64,000 bases of DNA from UBA5364 sp050259235. GTDB taxonomy: Bacteria; Bacillota_I; Bacilli_A; RF39; UBA660. Under the pieces are notes generated by a model, which was not told the DNA's origin, searched no databases, and was given only the letters and a program-made list of their open reading frames with translations. The DNA is taken from the NCBI GenBank assembly GCA_050259235.1, contig JBLNAG010000002.1, positions 1 to 64,000 on the forward strand, read 5' to 3'. Of this stretch, positions 24,458 to 34,120 are shown piece by piece. A program made the position numbers and the translations under genes. Every line of letters starts with the position of its first letter. Within the stretch, counting starts at the first letter, position 1.

Positions 24458-25482
24458 TATTGTTCCTCCTCATAGTTTGATCTTAGTTGACCACAAGCGG
24501 CGCTAACACTAGAACCAAATTCTCTTCTAATTGTTACATTAATTTTATTTTTCTTTAGTACATCATAGAATTTTAAAATTGTATTTTGATCACTCTTTGT
24601 AAGATTAATATGACTTGTTTCATTATATGGAATTAAATTTACATAACAATTCATTCCTCTTAATAATCTACTTAATTCTATGGCATTTTCTTCTGAATCA
24701 TTTATGTTTTTTAACATGATATATTCAAATGTAACTCGACGATTAGTCACATCAATATATTTTTTTATTGTTTTTATTAATGACTCAATATTATACACTT
24801 TGTTAATAGCCATTATTTGATTTCTTATTTCATTATTAGGGGCGTGCAAACTAATAGCTAAATTAACTTGCTTACCTAAATTCATAAATTCTTCTATCTT
24901 AGGTATAATTCCACACGTTGAAATAGTTATATGTCTAGAACCTAATTCAATTCCCTTTGGGTTATTGATAACGTCAATAAAACTAATAACATTATCATAG
25001 TTATCAAAAGGTTCTCCAATTCCCATTAATACTATATGAGTTATTTTTTTATTAATATAAGATTCAACTAATAAAATTTGCGAAACCATCTCATAAGTTT
25101 CTAAATTTCTAACTTTTTTTAGACGTCCACTTTCACAAAAAGCACATCCCATATTACATCCTACTTGAGTTGAAATACATAAGCTAATACCATAATCATG
25201 ATACATAAGAACTGCTTCTATTTTATTTTCATCTTTTAATTCAAATAGAAATTTTTTCACATCGTTTCCTTCTTCAATTTTTACTATCTTTAAAGAACTA
25301 ATGTCAAAATTTTCTTCTAAATAAGTTATTAAATCTTTTTTTAAATTAGTCATTTCTTTAAAATTATTTACTCTTTTTTTATATAACCAATCATATATTT
25401 GGCTAGCATTATATTTTTTATAATTAGATTCAACTAGAACCTTTTCTAATTCATCTAAAGAATAATTATAAATGTTTCCCAT
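24457..25482 (-). CDS. rlmN: 23S rRNA (A2503-C2)/tRNA (A37-C2) methyltransferase RlmN
   Basis: Radical SAM methyltransferase that methylates C2 of A2503 in 23S rRNA. The cluster motif C-N-M-G-C-A-F-C is at ~109-116, with the mechanistic Cys near the C-terminus in SAACGQL. The 341-residue length is typical. First gene of the rlmN-prpC-prkC-rsgA-rpe block; its stop overlaps the prpC start. The promoter is not obvious in the 60 bases upstream, which mostly hold the terminator of the gene before. Confidence 0.94.
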   Translation of the reverse strand: MGNIYNYSLDELEKVLVESNYKKYNASQIYDWLYKKRVNNFKEMTNLKKDLITYLEENFDISSLKIVKIEEGNDVKKFLFELKDENKIEAVLMYHDYGISLCISTQVGCNMGCAFCESGRLKKVRNLETYEMVSQILLVESYINKKITHIVLMGIGEPFDNYDNVISFIDVINNPKGIELGSRHITISTCGIIPKIEEFMNLGKQVNLAISLHAPNNEIRNQIMAINKVYNIESLIKTIKKYIDVTNRRVTFEYIMLKNINDSEENAIELSRLLRGMNCYVNLIPYNETSHINLTKSDQNTILKFYDVLKKNKINVTIRREFGSSVSAACGQLRSNYEEEQ

Positions 25483-25517
25483 AGTTCCACCCTATCATCA
25501 TTATACCAAAATAACAA

Positions 25518-25546
25518 AAAAAATAATAGATTAATCTATTATTTTA
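25518..25546 (-). terminator. Intrinsic terminator after the nucleotidase-like gene
   Basis: A 10-bp stem (25521-25530 with 25535-25544) with a TTAA loop is followed on the minus strand by a run of T residues. It overlaps the stop codon of 25544..26107. Confidence 0.8.
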
Positions 25547-26107
25547 ATTATTTAATAATATCTTTTCAATATCTTTCCAATTGTTTACTCTTATTACTCC
25601 AGCTTCATCTAGTTCTTCCTTTGGATGTTGACTATTATTATAAGAAGTAAATAACAATTTTGTTTCAGCATTACCTTTTAAGTTTTTTAATAAGTCATCA
25701 ATTTTAATATCACAATTAATCAGTTCTTTACTAGCTGTGAATATGTAATGTGATGGATCAATAAATGGCAACGTTTTAAGTAACCATTCATGTTTTCTTT
25801 GAACTAAGATTCCAGATCTGGTATTTTCTCCCTTTAATAAATAAGAACTTGCGATATATATTTCATATTCATGTGATAGTTTTTCAATAATTTCAATAGC
25901 ATCTTCTTTGATATCAGCATAATCATATACATTATGACTAAAATAATAATCATAAAAGGCCTCTAATTTTTCTCTTGGAATACTGTCTTGAATATAATAA
26001 CTTTGTATATCTTCTATCTTTAAGTTTTTCTCTAAAAACTCATTTACCATCTTCAAAGTTCCATCTGTACATATAGTATCATCTATATCAATCATTATTT
26101 TTTTCAT
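25544..26107 (-). CDS. HAD-family 5'-nucleotidase-like protein (NT5C/YqfW type)
   Basis: The 187-residue protein starts MKKIMIDIDDTICTDG, a HAD motif I (DxDxT) with the nucleophile and acid-base Asp pair. Motif II is likely the SS of IYIASSYL (~88-89), and the acidic IKIDDL (~154) fits motif IV. The short helical cap after motif I fits the deoxyribonucleotidase/YqfW subgroup rather than large-cap phosphatases. Substrate is inferred only. It follows secG by 6 bases and is followed by a strong terminator. Confidence 0.7.
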   Translation of the reverse strand: MKKIMIDIDDTICTDGTLKMVNEFLEKNLKIEDIQSYYIQDSIPREKLEAFYDYYFSHNVYDYADIKEDAIEIIEKLSHEYEIYIASSYLLKGENTRSGILVQRKHEWLLKTLPFIDPSHYIFTASKELINCDIKIDDLLKNLKGNAETKLLFTSYNNSQHPKEELDEAGVIRVNNWKDIEKILLNN

Positions 26108-26113
26108 AAAATT

Positions 26114-26326
26114 TTAGAAACCTATGATTAAACAAACTAACATAAACACCAATCCTAAGAATGCTGTTAATCTAGTTATAAAAAGTTCTCCGCCTCTTTC
26201 TTTTCTGTTGGCAAACAAACTATCATTACCACCCGAAATTACATTAGAAGCACTTTCTGCTTTACCAGCTTGTAAAAGGACAATAGCAATTAATAATATT
26301 GAAATTATAATTAAAAACACTTGCAT
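26114..26326 (-). CDS. secG: Preprotein translocase subunit SecG
   Basis: The small accessory subunit of the SecYEG channel. It is 70 residues with two transmembrane helices (~2-18 and ~50-68) and a polar loop holding the GGNDSLFANRKERGGE-type segment between them, as expected for SecG. A GGAGG site precedes the ATG. In Bacilli secG is often near rnr and smpB, but here it heads a two-gene unit with a HAD phosphatase. Confidence 0.88.
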   Translation of the reverse strand: MQVFLIIISILLIAIVLLQAGKAESASNVISGGNDSLFANRKERGGELFITRLTAFLGLVFMLVCLIIGF

Positions 26327-26379
26327 TATTTCCCTCCTTAACTACATAATAATTTATCATATCTAATATTAAAAAGCAA

Positions 26380-27660
26380 CTATTTTAATGGATTAATAAT
26401 AAAAGTAGTATAGTTATCTAAGCACAAATTTTCTAAAACATATTTAACTTCTTCTAATGTTGCTTCTTCTAATTCTTTAATTCTCTCAGTATTAACTTTA
26501 TTATATTTAATAATATCATTCATTACTAAATGATTCATTCTAAAAATATTATCACTAGCTGTAATGTTATTACTAATCATAACTTTTCTGTAACGATTAA
26601 ATTCTTCTTCAGTTACCGAAGTATCTTTTAAAGCTTCAATTATCTTCTTAATTAATGTTTTAGAATCTTTAGTATCAGCTGCAACCATTACTAAAACATG
26701 ATTATCGACATATGAAAGATGAAGTCCCATATAATCTGCAATTACTTCATTTGTTCTTAATTCTTCACTTAAATGTGAAGTAATACCAAGTTTTAAATTG
26801 AAGAAATTATCAATATAAGAACAAATTTTCTTAATAGGTAAATCTTTCATTTTATCAATATTTATTTTAAAGGCAATAGCTGCTTTCGTAATTGCAACAT
26901 TCATTTTGATTACTTCATTTTTCTTACCAACTTTATCTGGTTCATCATAACTTTTAATCTTTATATTATCAACGGTAGATATATTTCGTTTATTTTGATT
27001 CCTTTTAATTATTTCTAATGTTTGTTCTGGATTAATATTGCCTGTAACTACAATAAACATATTTGATGGATGATAAAAAGTATTATAACATTTATATAAA
27101 TCCTCTTTAGTTATTGAATTAATACTCTTAATTGTTCCAATTACTGGATATCTAATTGGGTGTTTAATAAAGCTATTATAATAGATTCCTTCATATAACT
27201 TATTATATGGACGATCATCACCCATTTTTATTTCTTGTTCAATAATTCCTTGTTCCTTAGCTACATTTTCATCAGTAAAATATGGTTTTTGAACAAAATC
27301 CATTAAGAAATCTAGATTTTCTTCAAAGAAATCGGGACCTGAAAACAGATATGTTGTCTTAAAGTTAGAAGTATTAGCATTGATGTCTGCTCCTCTTTCT
27401 CCAAAGAAATCAAAAACATCAAGTTTATCTTCTTGTTCAAAAACTTTATGTTCCAAGAAATGAGCTATACCTCCCGGAACTTTAATCATTTTCTTTTCAT
27501 CAACTGGTATAAATTCATTGTGAATTGAACCATATTTTGTAGAATAAGTAGCATATATATTATTAATATTTTCCTTAGGAATCATATATACTTCTAAACC
27601 ATTATCTAATTTTTCATAATATAAATCTAAATCTATTTTATATAGAGGTATTTTATCCAT
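26380..27660 (-). CDS. M16-family peptidase, YmfH/EF-P-modification-associated type
   Basis: A 426-residue zinc peptidase with an intact inverted HxxEH motif, HFLEHKVFE (~67-75), and a downstream Glu ligand in IEQEIKMGDDRPY (~140-152). It pairs with the inactive YmfF-type partner upstream, overlapping it by 8 bases. Such active/inactive M16 pairs form processing peptidases; in Bacillus the ymfF-ymfH pair has been linked to elongation factor P 5-aminopentanol modification. The role here is inferred from family and pairing. Confidence 0.88.
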   Translation of the reverse strand: MDKIPLYKIDLDLYYEKLDNGLEVYMIPKENINNIYATYSTKYGSIHNEFIPVDEKKMIKVPGGIAHFLEHKVFEQEDKLDVFDFFGERGADINANTSNFKTTYLFSGPDFFEENLDFLMDFVQKPYFTDENVAKEQGIIEQEIKMGDDRPYNKLYEGIYYNSFIKHPIRYPVIGTIKSINSITKEDLYKCYNTFYHPSNMFIVVTGNINPEQTLEIIKRNQNKRNISTVDNIKIKSYDEPDKVGKKNEVIKMNVAITKAAIAFKINIDKMKDLPIKKICSYIDNFFNLKLGITSHLSEELRTNEVIADYMGLHLSYVDNHVLVMVAADTKDSKTLIKKIIEALKDTSVTEEEFNRYRKVMISNNITASDNIFRMNHLVMNDIIKYNKVNTERIKELEEATLEEVKYVLENLCLDNYTTFIINPLK

Positions 27661-28921
27661 TGTTATTACCTCCTTCTAAAAAGAAAATGGTATCTAAGTG
27701 TACTTTTTTAGCAAAGTTAATAATCATTTGACGAGTAACTCTTTCAATACTTTTCTTACGTTCTTCAAGTAAATCATAACCCAAATATTGATGAGTAACA
27801 TATAAATTTATAATTGAATTTGGTGAATCTTCTAATTGCTTAAAAGATGCTAAATAAGTAACTTTAGCTTTTTCAATATCACTTTCAGTAAATTCTCCTC
27901 TTTCCATTTTTCTTACTTCTTCTCTAATAATTCTAGTTGCTTTATTATATTTATCAGCATTAATACCAGCAGATATAGTCATAGTACTAATAATAGATGA
28001 AAATGAAGCACTAATAGAGTAACATAGTGAATTCTTTTCACGAACATTTTTAAATAGTTTCGAGTCTGCTCCTCCACCTAAAATATATGAATATATATTT
28101 GCTATGTATTGTCTTTCAAATAATGTAAGTGGATCTGATTTAAATCCCATACATAAATAACTTTGATTAATATCCTTTTTTTCCTTAACCTTTTTTATTT
28201 TACTATTAATCCTTTTGTGATTATAAAAATGTTCTTTAGATGGTTTTTTAGCTGTTTTAATATTAAAATTATGCAAAATGATATTTTTTATTTTATCTTC
28301 ATCAATATCTCCAATAACAAAAATATCAATTAAATCACTCTTTAGGACATTTTGATAATATCTATATAAATTTTCTTCATTTATTTTTTCTAAATCTTCT
28401 ATATATCCTACTCCACGATAAGATATTTTTTCTTTTTTTCCCATTACTTCATACATTCTTGCATTAGTATATTGAGTATTATTTTCTTCAAATGAATTAA
28501 TATCATCCTTCAAAATATTATATGCTTTTTTAAAACTTTCCTTTTCAAACTTACCACCAACAACATTAGGTTTTAATAATAAATCAAAGAAAAATTGTAA
28601 TGACTTTTCATTCATTCCCTTTTCAGTATACTTTTCATGCAAAAAACTACAATTATAACTCATAATTGCATATTCACCAGAACTAAATGTTCCACTACTA
28701 TAACCTAGATTATATAATTCTTCTGTTGCAATCTCCAATAATCTTCTAGTTGGATAATTACAAGAAGACTCTAACAAAACATTTACTAAAATATTTCGGA
28801 AAGTAATATCTTCTTTATCAAACAATTTCTTAAAATTTATTTTTACAGTAATTGTTTTAAATTTATCTGTTTTAATTAGATGAATATTATAAGCAGGTGT
28901 TTCATATTTTCGATATTTCAT
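27653..28921 (-). CDS. M16-like inactive partner, YmfF type
   Basis: A 422-residue M16-fold protein in which the HxxEH zinc motif is absent: the matching place reads LLESSCNYPTRRLLE. The second M16 half (~180-420) is conserved, with GGGADSKLFKNVREKNSLCY. It is the non-catalytic member of a pair with the active gene at 26380..27660, and the 8-base overlap implies fixed stoichiometry. It follows deoD by 12 bases. Confidence 0.87.
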   Translation of the reverse strand: MKYRKYETPAYNIHLIKTDKFKTITVKINFKKLFDKEDITFRNILVNVLLESSCNYPTRRLLEIATEELYNLGYSSGTFSSGEYAIMSYNCSFLHEKYTEKGMNEKSLQFFFDLLLKPNVVGGKFEKESFKKAYNILKDDINSFEENNTQYTNARMYEVMGKKEKISYRGVGYIEDLEKINEENLYRYYQNVLKSDLIDIFVIGDIDEDKIKNIILHNFNIKTAKKPSKEHFYNHKRINSKIKKVKEKKDINQSYLCMGFKSDPLTLFERQYIANIYSYILGGGADSKLFKNVREKNSLCYSISASFSSIISTMTISAGINADKYNKATRIIREEVRKMERGEFTESDIEKAKVTYLASFKQLEDSPNSIINLYVTHQYLGYDLLEERKKSIERVTRQMIINFAKKVHLDTIFFLEGGNNNG

Positions 28922-28933
28922 TCAAACCTCCTG

Positions 28934-29632
28934 TTAGATAGATTCTAAAGCTAATTCAATCATTTTAGTGAAAGATGTTTGTCTCTCATCACTAGTAGTT
29001 TCTTCATGAGTTACTAAATGATCTGAGACAGTTAATATGCATGCAGCTTTTTTATTTAAAACATTGGCATTATGAAATAAAGCAAATGATTCCATTTCAA
29101 CAGCAATACAATTATATTTTTCATATACTTCTTTAAAATTATCGTTTTCTCTATAGAAAACATCACTAGAATGAATTACTCCTTCAATTAAATTAATGTT
29201 TTTTTCTTTAGCTTTTAATCTAATCTTCTCATTAATATATTCGTTAGATTTCAAAATATTGTCTCTGCATCCATTTTGATTATATGCATAACTTGATTCT
29301 GAAAACGAAGATAATGTTAAAACAACATCATATAGTTTTAAATTATCGGTATAAGCACCACAAGAGCCTACTCTAATAATAGTATCTACATCATAAAATT
29401 TAAATAATTCATATGAATATATACCAATACTAGGCATTCCCATACCTGATGCCATAGCAGTAACTCTTTTTCCATTATAAGTTCCAGTATAACCTAACAT
29501 ACCTCTTACATCATTGACTAGTTTATAATTTTCTAAATAAGTTTCTGCAATGAATTTTGCGCGAAGAGGATCTCCCGGCATAATTACTATACTTGCAATA
29601 TCTTCCTTTTTAGCTTCTATATGTGCTGTCAT
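28934..29632 (-). CDS. deoD: Purine-nucleoside phosphorylase, hexameric DeoD type
   Basis: Cleaves purine (deoxy)nucleosides with phosphate in nucleotide salvage. Motifs: phosphate-binding IVIMPGDPLRAKF (~15-27) and GSCGAY (~88-93), the nucleoside-binding VEMESFALF (~175-183) and the catalytic Asp in TVSDHL (~202-207). At 232 residues it is the hexameric low-molecular-mass type. Placed ahead of the M16 pair, with a 38-base gap to the YcxB-like gene upstream. Confidence 0.93.
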   Translation of the reverse strand: MTAHIEAKKEDIASIVIMPGDPLRAKFIAETYLENYKLVNDVRGMLGYTGTYNGKRVTAMASGMGMPSIGIYSYELFKFYDVDTIIRVGSCGAYTDNLKLYDVVLTLSSFSESSYAYNQNGCRDNILKSNEYINEKIRLKAKEKNINLIEGVIHSSDVFYRENDNFKEVYEKYNCIAVEMESFALFHNANVLNKKAACILTVSDHLVTHEETTSDERQTSFTKMIELALESI

Positions 29633-29670
29633 AATTACCTCCTATATTTAGTATACCATTTTTTAGTATT

Positions 29671-30162
29671 TTAACCCTTTGTTTTACTTTTAATTATTTC
29701 AATTAGCTTATTAAACTTGTTTCCAGCTTTTAGACTATTCTTACTGAAAAAAAGTGCTCTATTATAATCTACATATAATGTAATATAATCATCAGTTATT
29801 CTAACTTTTTTTATTTCCCTCCAAAGTACTTGTTCTTCTAATTTTTCGTTTTCCTCATATATACCATCATCATCGACAATAACTTTATATTTTCCATATA
29901 CCGGTGACATCTTGTTGTCATCTTTCTTTACAACAACAAACGTAAATACTCTGTTATATACTTTAAAAATTAACATTATAATTAAAATATATACTACAAA
30001 TAGAAACCCAATAGTAATTGGCTTATCCATAAGTAATTTATACATAAATAAGCAATATAAAATACTAGCAACTATAAAATATACAATATTATATTGCTTA
30101 TTACGTTCATATATAAAAGTTTTGTAATCATCTCTTGTAAGTACATAATTAAAATGCATCAT
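29671..30162 (-). CDS. YcxB-like membrane protein
   Basis: About 163 residues with two adjacent transmembrane helices (~30-70) and a C-terminal YcxB-like beta-rich domain (~90-160), seen in YKVIVDDDGIYEENEKLEEQ and the closing FFSKNSLKAGNKFNKL. Function unknown; the C-terminal part resembles PH-like folds of related proteins. The ORF extends to a GTG at 30171 inside the ribosome-binding site AGGTG, so the start is more likely ATG 30162 or 30159. It begins right after uvrA ends and is probably co-transcribed with it. Confidence 0.7.
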   Translation of the reverse strand: MMHFNYVLTRDDYKTFIYERNKQYNIVYFIVASILYCLFMYKLLMDKPITIGFLFVVYILIIMLIFKVYNRVFTFVVVKKDDNKMSPVYGKYKVIVDDDGIYEENEKLEEQVLWREIKKVRITDDYITLYVDYNRALFFSKNSLKAGNKFNKLIEIIKSKTKG

Positions 30163-30171
30163 ATAACACAC

Positions 30172-32991
30172 CTACTTTATTAATGGTTTTAAAAACATTC
30201 CTGTATAGCTTTCCTTAACATTAACTATTTCTTCAGGCGTACCAGTAGCAATTATATTACCACCTTTATCTCCACCTTCAGGTCCTAAATCAATGATATA
30301 GTCAGCTACCTTTATAACATCTAAGTTATGTTCAATAACTATTACTGTATCTCCATTATCTACTATTTTTTGTAATATTACAAGTAGTTTCTTTATATCA
30401 TCACTATGTAAACCAGTAGTTGGTTCATCTAAAATAAATAAACTCTTACCAGTTGGCTTTCTTTGTAATTCTTTTGCCAATTTAATTCGACCAGCTTCTC
30501 CTCCACTTAAAGTTGGAGCACTTTGTCCGAGTTTAATATAAGATAATCCAACATCCATTAGAACTTGTAATTTACTTTTTACCTTAGGTATATTTTCGAA
30601 AAACTCAATTGCTTCTTCTACTCGCATTTCTAAAACATCATATATATTTTTACCTTTATATTTTATTTGTAATGTTTCGCGATTATATCTTGTTCCACCA
30701 CAAACTTCGCATGGCACATAAACATCTGGTAAAAAATGCATCTCTATTTTCTTAACGCCATCTCCCCAGCAAGCTTCACATCTTCCACCTTTTACATTGA
30801 ATGAAAAACGACCTTTTTCATAACCACGTATCTTAGCTTCTTTTGTTTCAGTAAAAACATCTCTAATATCATCAAATGCACCTGTATATGTTGCTGGATT
30901 ACTTCGTGGTGTTCTACCAATTGGTGCTTGTGAAATATCAACAACTTTATCAATATTTTCTATTCCTTTAACACTCTTATATTTACCAGGTTTATCTTTT
31001 ACTTTATATAAATTATTATTTATTATCTTATATAATGTTTCATTTATTAAACTACTCTTACCACTACCACTTACACCAGTAATACAAATAAATGTTCCTA
31101 AAGGAAATTTAACATCAATATTCTTTAAATTGTTTTCGCTTGCTCCTTTTAACTCGATAAACTTTTTATTTCCTTTTCTACGAGTGCTAGGAACTTCTAT
31201 TTTTTCCTTACCGCTTAAGTAACGACCAGTAATACTATTGTCATTGTTCATTACTTCAGTAGGAGTTCCAAAAGCTACAACTTCTCCACCATGATCCCCA
31301 GCTTTAGGACCAATATCAACTAAGTAATCACTGGCTAACATAGTATCAGTATCATGTTCAACCACAATTAAAGTATTACCTAAATCACGCATTTCTAATA
31401 GTGAATTTATTAAACGATTATTATCTCTTTGATGTAAACCAATACTTGGTTCATCTAAAACATATAGAACACCTGTTAATCTAGAACCTATTTGAGTTGC
31501 TAATCTAATTCGTCCAGCTTCCCCCCCACTTAATGTTCCAGCCATACGATTAAGAGTTAAATACTCTAATCCAACATTAATTAAAAATGTTACTCTTGAG
31601 CATATTTCTTTAACAATTAAATTAGATATTTCTTTTTCTTCTTTAGTCAATTTTAAATTATCTAAAAACTCATATAGTTCACCAATACTTAACTTAGTTA
31701 CTTCATATATATTTTTACCATTAATAAGAACTGATAAAACTGAATCATCTAATCTTGCTCCTTGACACTTCGGACATGGAAGTTCAGTCATAAATTGTTC
31801 AATCCAATCTCTAATCCAATTACTCTTAGTTTCAATATATCTTCTTTCTAAGTTAGTTATAATACCTTCATAATAATCTTTTGTTTTCCTACTATTACCA
31901 TTCTTAGAAGTATAATTAAATTCAATAATATCTTTAGATCCATATAAAACAATATCCAGCTCTTCTTTTTTTAAATTTTTAATTGGTTTAGTCATATCAA
32001 TATTATAGTATTTACATACTGTTTCGATATTAGTAAATGTTATATTATTGGTATCATTATTGTTAATGGCTGTAATAGCACCATCAATAATACTTAAATC
32101 ACGATTAGGAATAACTAAATCTTCATCTATTTTAAGTTTTATTCCTAGTCCCTTACACTCATCACATGCACCATATGGAGCATTAAAAGAAAATAATCTT
32201 GGTTCTAATTCAGGTAAAGAAAAATCACAATCTGGACAAGCATATTTTTCACTCATAATTATCTCTTTACCATCAATTACATCAATTATTACTTTACCAT
32301 TAGATAACTTAGAAGCTATTTCCATTGCTTCATATAATCTACTTCTAACATCATCTCTAATAATTAAACGATCAATTACCACATGAATATTATGTTTTTT
32401 GTTTTTATCTAAAGTTATTTCATCTGATAATTCATATTCTTCATTATCTATACGAACACGAACATATCCATCTTTTTTTAGTTCTTCTAATAACTCTTTA
32501 TGTGTTCCCTTTTCACCATTGATAGCAGGACTTAATACTCTAATTTTAGTGTTTTCACTTAAATTCATAACTTGGTTAGTCATTTCTTCAATGCTCTGAC
32601 TACTAATTGGTTTATGATGATTAGGACAATATGGTACTCCAATACGAGCATATAGTAACCTTAAATAGTCATAGATTTCAGTGACTGTTCCTACTGTACT
32701 ACGAGGATTTTTATTAGTAGTTTTTTGGTCAATACTTATAGCTGGGCTTAACCCTTCAATTGAATCAACATCTGGTTTTTCTGTTCCACCTAAAAACTGT
32801 CTAGCATATGCACTAAGACTTTCAACATATCTTCTTTGACCTTCAGCATAAATAGTATCAAAAGCTAAAGAACTTTTACCACTACCGCTTACTCCTGTCA
32901 TTACTATTAATTTATTTTTAGGCAAAGTAATATCAATATTTTTTAAATTGTTTTCCCTTGCTCCTTTTATAATTATTTGATCCATTTTCAT
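30172..32991 (-). CDS. uvrA: Excinuclease ABC subunit A
   Basis: DNA-damage recognition ATPase of nucleotide excision repair. It has two ABC modules, Walker A GVSGSGKSSLAFD and GVSGSGKSSLINE, with signatures LSGGEAGRIRLATQ and LSGGEAGRIKLAKEL. Zinc modules are seen as CPDC/CDEC and CEAC/CEVC pairs. The start is ATG 32991 (MKMDQIIIKG), preceded by AGAAGAAGTG; the longer frame to 33063 has no homology-like sequence. The length is about 939 residues. An SOS box sits in its promoter (33098..33111). uvrB is not in the window. Confidence 0.96.
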   Translation of the reverse strand: MKMDQIIIKGARENNLKNIDITLPKNKLIVMTGVSGSGKSSLAFDTIYAEGQRRYVESLSAYARQFLGGTEKPDVDSIEGLSPAISIDQKTTNKNPRSTVGTVTEIYDYLRLLYARIGVPYCPNHHKPISSQSIEEMTNQVMNLSENTKIRVLSPAINGEKGTHKELLEELKKDGYVRVRIDNEEYELSDEITLDKNKKHNIHVVIDRLIIRDDVRSRLYEAMEIASKLSNGKVIIDVIDGKEIIMSEKYACPDCDFSLPELEPRLFSFNAPYGACDECKGLGIKLKIDEDLVIPNRDLSIIDGAITAINNNDTNNITFTNIETVCKYYNIDMTKPIKNLKKEELDIVLYGSKDIIEFNYTSKNGNSRKTKDYYEGIITNLERRYIETKSNWIRDWIEQFMTELPCPKCQGARLDDSVLSVLINGKNIYEVTKLSIGELYEFLDNLKLTKEEKEISNLIVKEICSRVTFLINVGLEYLTLNRMAGTLSGGEAGRIRLATQIGSRLTGVLYVLDEPSIGLHQRDNNRLINSLLEMRDLGNTLIVVEHDTDTMLASDYLVDIGPKAGDHGGEVVAFGTPTEVMNNDNSITGRYLSGKEKIEVPSTRRKGNKKFIELKGASENNLKNIDVKFPLGTFICITGVSGSGKSSLINETLYKIINNNLYKVKDKPGKYKSVKGIENIDKVVDISQAPIGRTPRSNPATYTGAFDDIRDVFTETKEAKIRGYEKGRFSFNVKGGRCEACWGDGVKKIEMHFLPDVYVPCEVCGGTRYNRETLQIKYKGKNIYDVLEMRVEEAIEFFENIPKVKSKLQVLMDVGLSYIKLGQSAPTLSGGEAGRIKLAKELQRKPTGKSLFILDEPTTGLHSDDIKKLLVILQKIVDNGDTVIVIEHNLDVIKVADYIIDLGPEGGDKGGNIIATGTPEEIVNVKESYTGMFLKPLIK

Positions 32992-33090
32992 CACTTCTTC
33001 TATGTCAAAATTTGTTAATATTTCATAATTATTATACCACATTTTATAATGGGTAATCTCCATATATTATAATTAGAAATATCTATTAGC

Positions 33091-33119
33091 ATTTTATCAA
33101 ACAAACGTTTGGTTGTCAA
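33091..33119 (-). promoter_or_regulatory. uvrA promoter
   Basis: TTGACA (33119-33114), 17-base spacer, TAAAAT (33096-33091) on the minus strand. The SOS box lies within the spacer, so a bound repressor would block RNA polymerase. Confidence 0.75.
33098..33111. promoter_or_regulatory. SOS (LexA/DinR) box of uvrA
   Basis: CAAACAAACGTTTG, close to the Gram-positive consensus CGAAC-N4-GTTCG. It shares CAAACAAAYGTTYG with the site upstream of recA. Both are SOS genes, which supports the call. Confidence 0.8.
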
Positions 33120-33133
33120 TGCTATAAATAATA

Positions 33134-33160
33134 TAAAAAAACTTAACTCTCGTTAAGTTA
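33134..33160 (-). terminator. Intrinsic terminator of the spoVA-yqeG unit
   Basis: Stem AACTTAAC/GTTAAGTT (33140-33147 with 33152-33159) with a TCTC loop is followed on the minus strand by seven T residues. It overlaps the yqeG stop. Confidence 0.85.
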
Positions 33161-33751
33161 ATAATATTTGTATTTAATAAATTTTTCACCTTTTTTTAAT
33201 TTCATTTCCATGATGGTTTGAAGTATTCTATTGGTACCTGTTTTAAAATCATATTTATTTTGTAAAGGATCAACTAAAATACTACATAATCCATATTCAT
33301 TTGCTCCTTTAATATCAGTAAGCATTTGATCACCTATCATAGCAGTAGAACAAGCATCACTTTCAAGTAATTTAAGAGCTCTATCAAAAGCTTCTTTTTT
33401 AGGTTTATCTGCATTTGATAGTGACAGTACTTTTAACTCTTTAGCTACCGGGTTAACTCTTTCCACTGAATTATTTGACACAATACATATATTAAAGCCA
33501 TCATCAATTAGAGTAACAAATAATTTAACTAATTTTTCATCTACCTCTATATCATTAACAGGTAAAATTGTGTTATCAATATCAAAAATTAAATTAACAA
33601 TACCTCTTTCATATAAATCTTGATAATTGATAGAATATACATCTTTTGCATAATAATCAGGTATCATCATTTCTATTTGTTTTTTATTACCACACATTAC
33701 TGATATAAAACTCTTAGCCATCACTTTAATTTTACTCATAACGCACCTCAT
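33158..33751 (-). CDS. yqeG: YqeG family HAD-IIIA phosphatase
   Basis: A 197-residue HAD phosphatase of the YqeG family. Motif I is FDIDNTI (~56-62), motif II is the Ser of CIVSNNS (~92-98), and motifs III/IV lie in IGDQMLTDIKGANEYG (~143-158). In many Bacillota yqeG heads the yqeH-aroE-yqeI ribosome-assembly cluster; here it follows the spoVA genes by 18 bases instead and ends the transcript at a strong terminator. Substrate unknown; related proteins act on phosphatidylglycerophosphate. Confidence 0.85.
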   Translation of the reverse strand: MRCVMSKIKVMAKSFISVMCGNKKQIEMMIPDYYAKDVYSINYQDLYERGIVNLIFDIDNTILPVNDIEVDEKLVKLFVTLIDDGFNICIVSNNSVERVNPVAKELKVLSLSNADKPKKEAFDRALKLLESDACSTAMIGDQMLTDIKGANEYGLCSILVDPLQNKYDFKTGTNRILQTIMEMKLKKGEKFIKYKYY

Positions 33752-33769
33752 AGGTATTATATCATAAAA

Positions 33770-34120
33770 TTAATCTTTTGGTTTAAAAATAAGCGATAAG
33801 ACAAAGGAGAATACTATAGCAGCTGTTATTCCGGAAGCTGTTAAATCAAACATTCCCATTAATAATCCCATATATCCAAGACTACCAGCTGTATCTAAAG
33901 CTCCATGAATTAATAAGTGACCGAAACTAGTAATAGGAACTAATGCCCCACCACCAGCCCACAATATTAATCTGTCATATAAATTGAAGATATCTAAAAA
34001 AGAACCTAAAACAACAAAGATAGTTGTAATATGACCAGGAGTTAATTTAGTGTTATCTAATATTAATTGTCCAATTAGACAGACAACTCCCGCAAATATA
34101 AAGGCATTCAAATATATCAT
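33770..34120 (-). CDS. spoVAE: Stage V sporulation protein AE (AEb type)
   Basis: A 116-residue membrane protein with three to four helices and the family segments GQLILDNTKLTPGHITTIFVVLG (start) and GGGALVPITSFGHLLIHGALD. SpoVA proteins form the channel that moves dipicolinic acid into the forespore and out during germination. It overlaps spoVAD by 4 bases. The length equals that of the Bacillus SpoVAEb subunit. Confidence 0.93.
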   Translation of the reverse strand: MIYLNAFIFAGVVCLIGQLILDNTKLTPGHITTIFVVLGSFLDIFNLYDRLILWAGGGALVPITSFGHLLIHGALDTAGSLGYMGLLMGMFDLTASGITAAIVFSFVLSLIFKPKD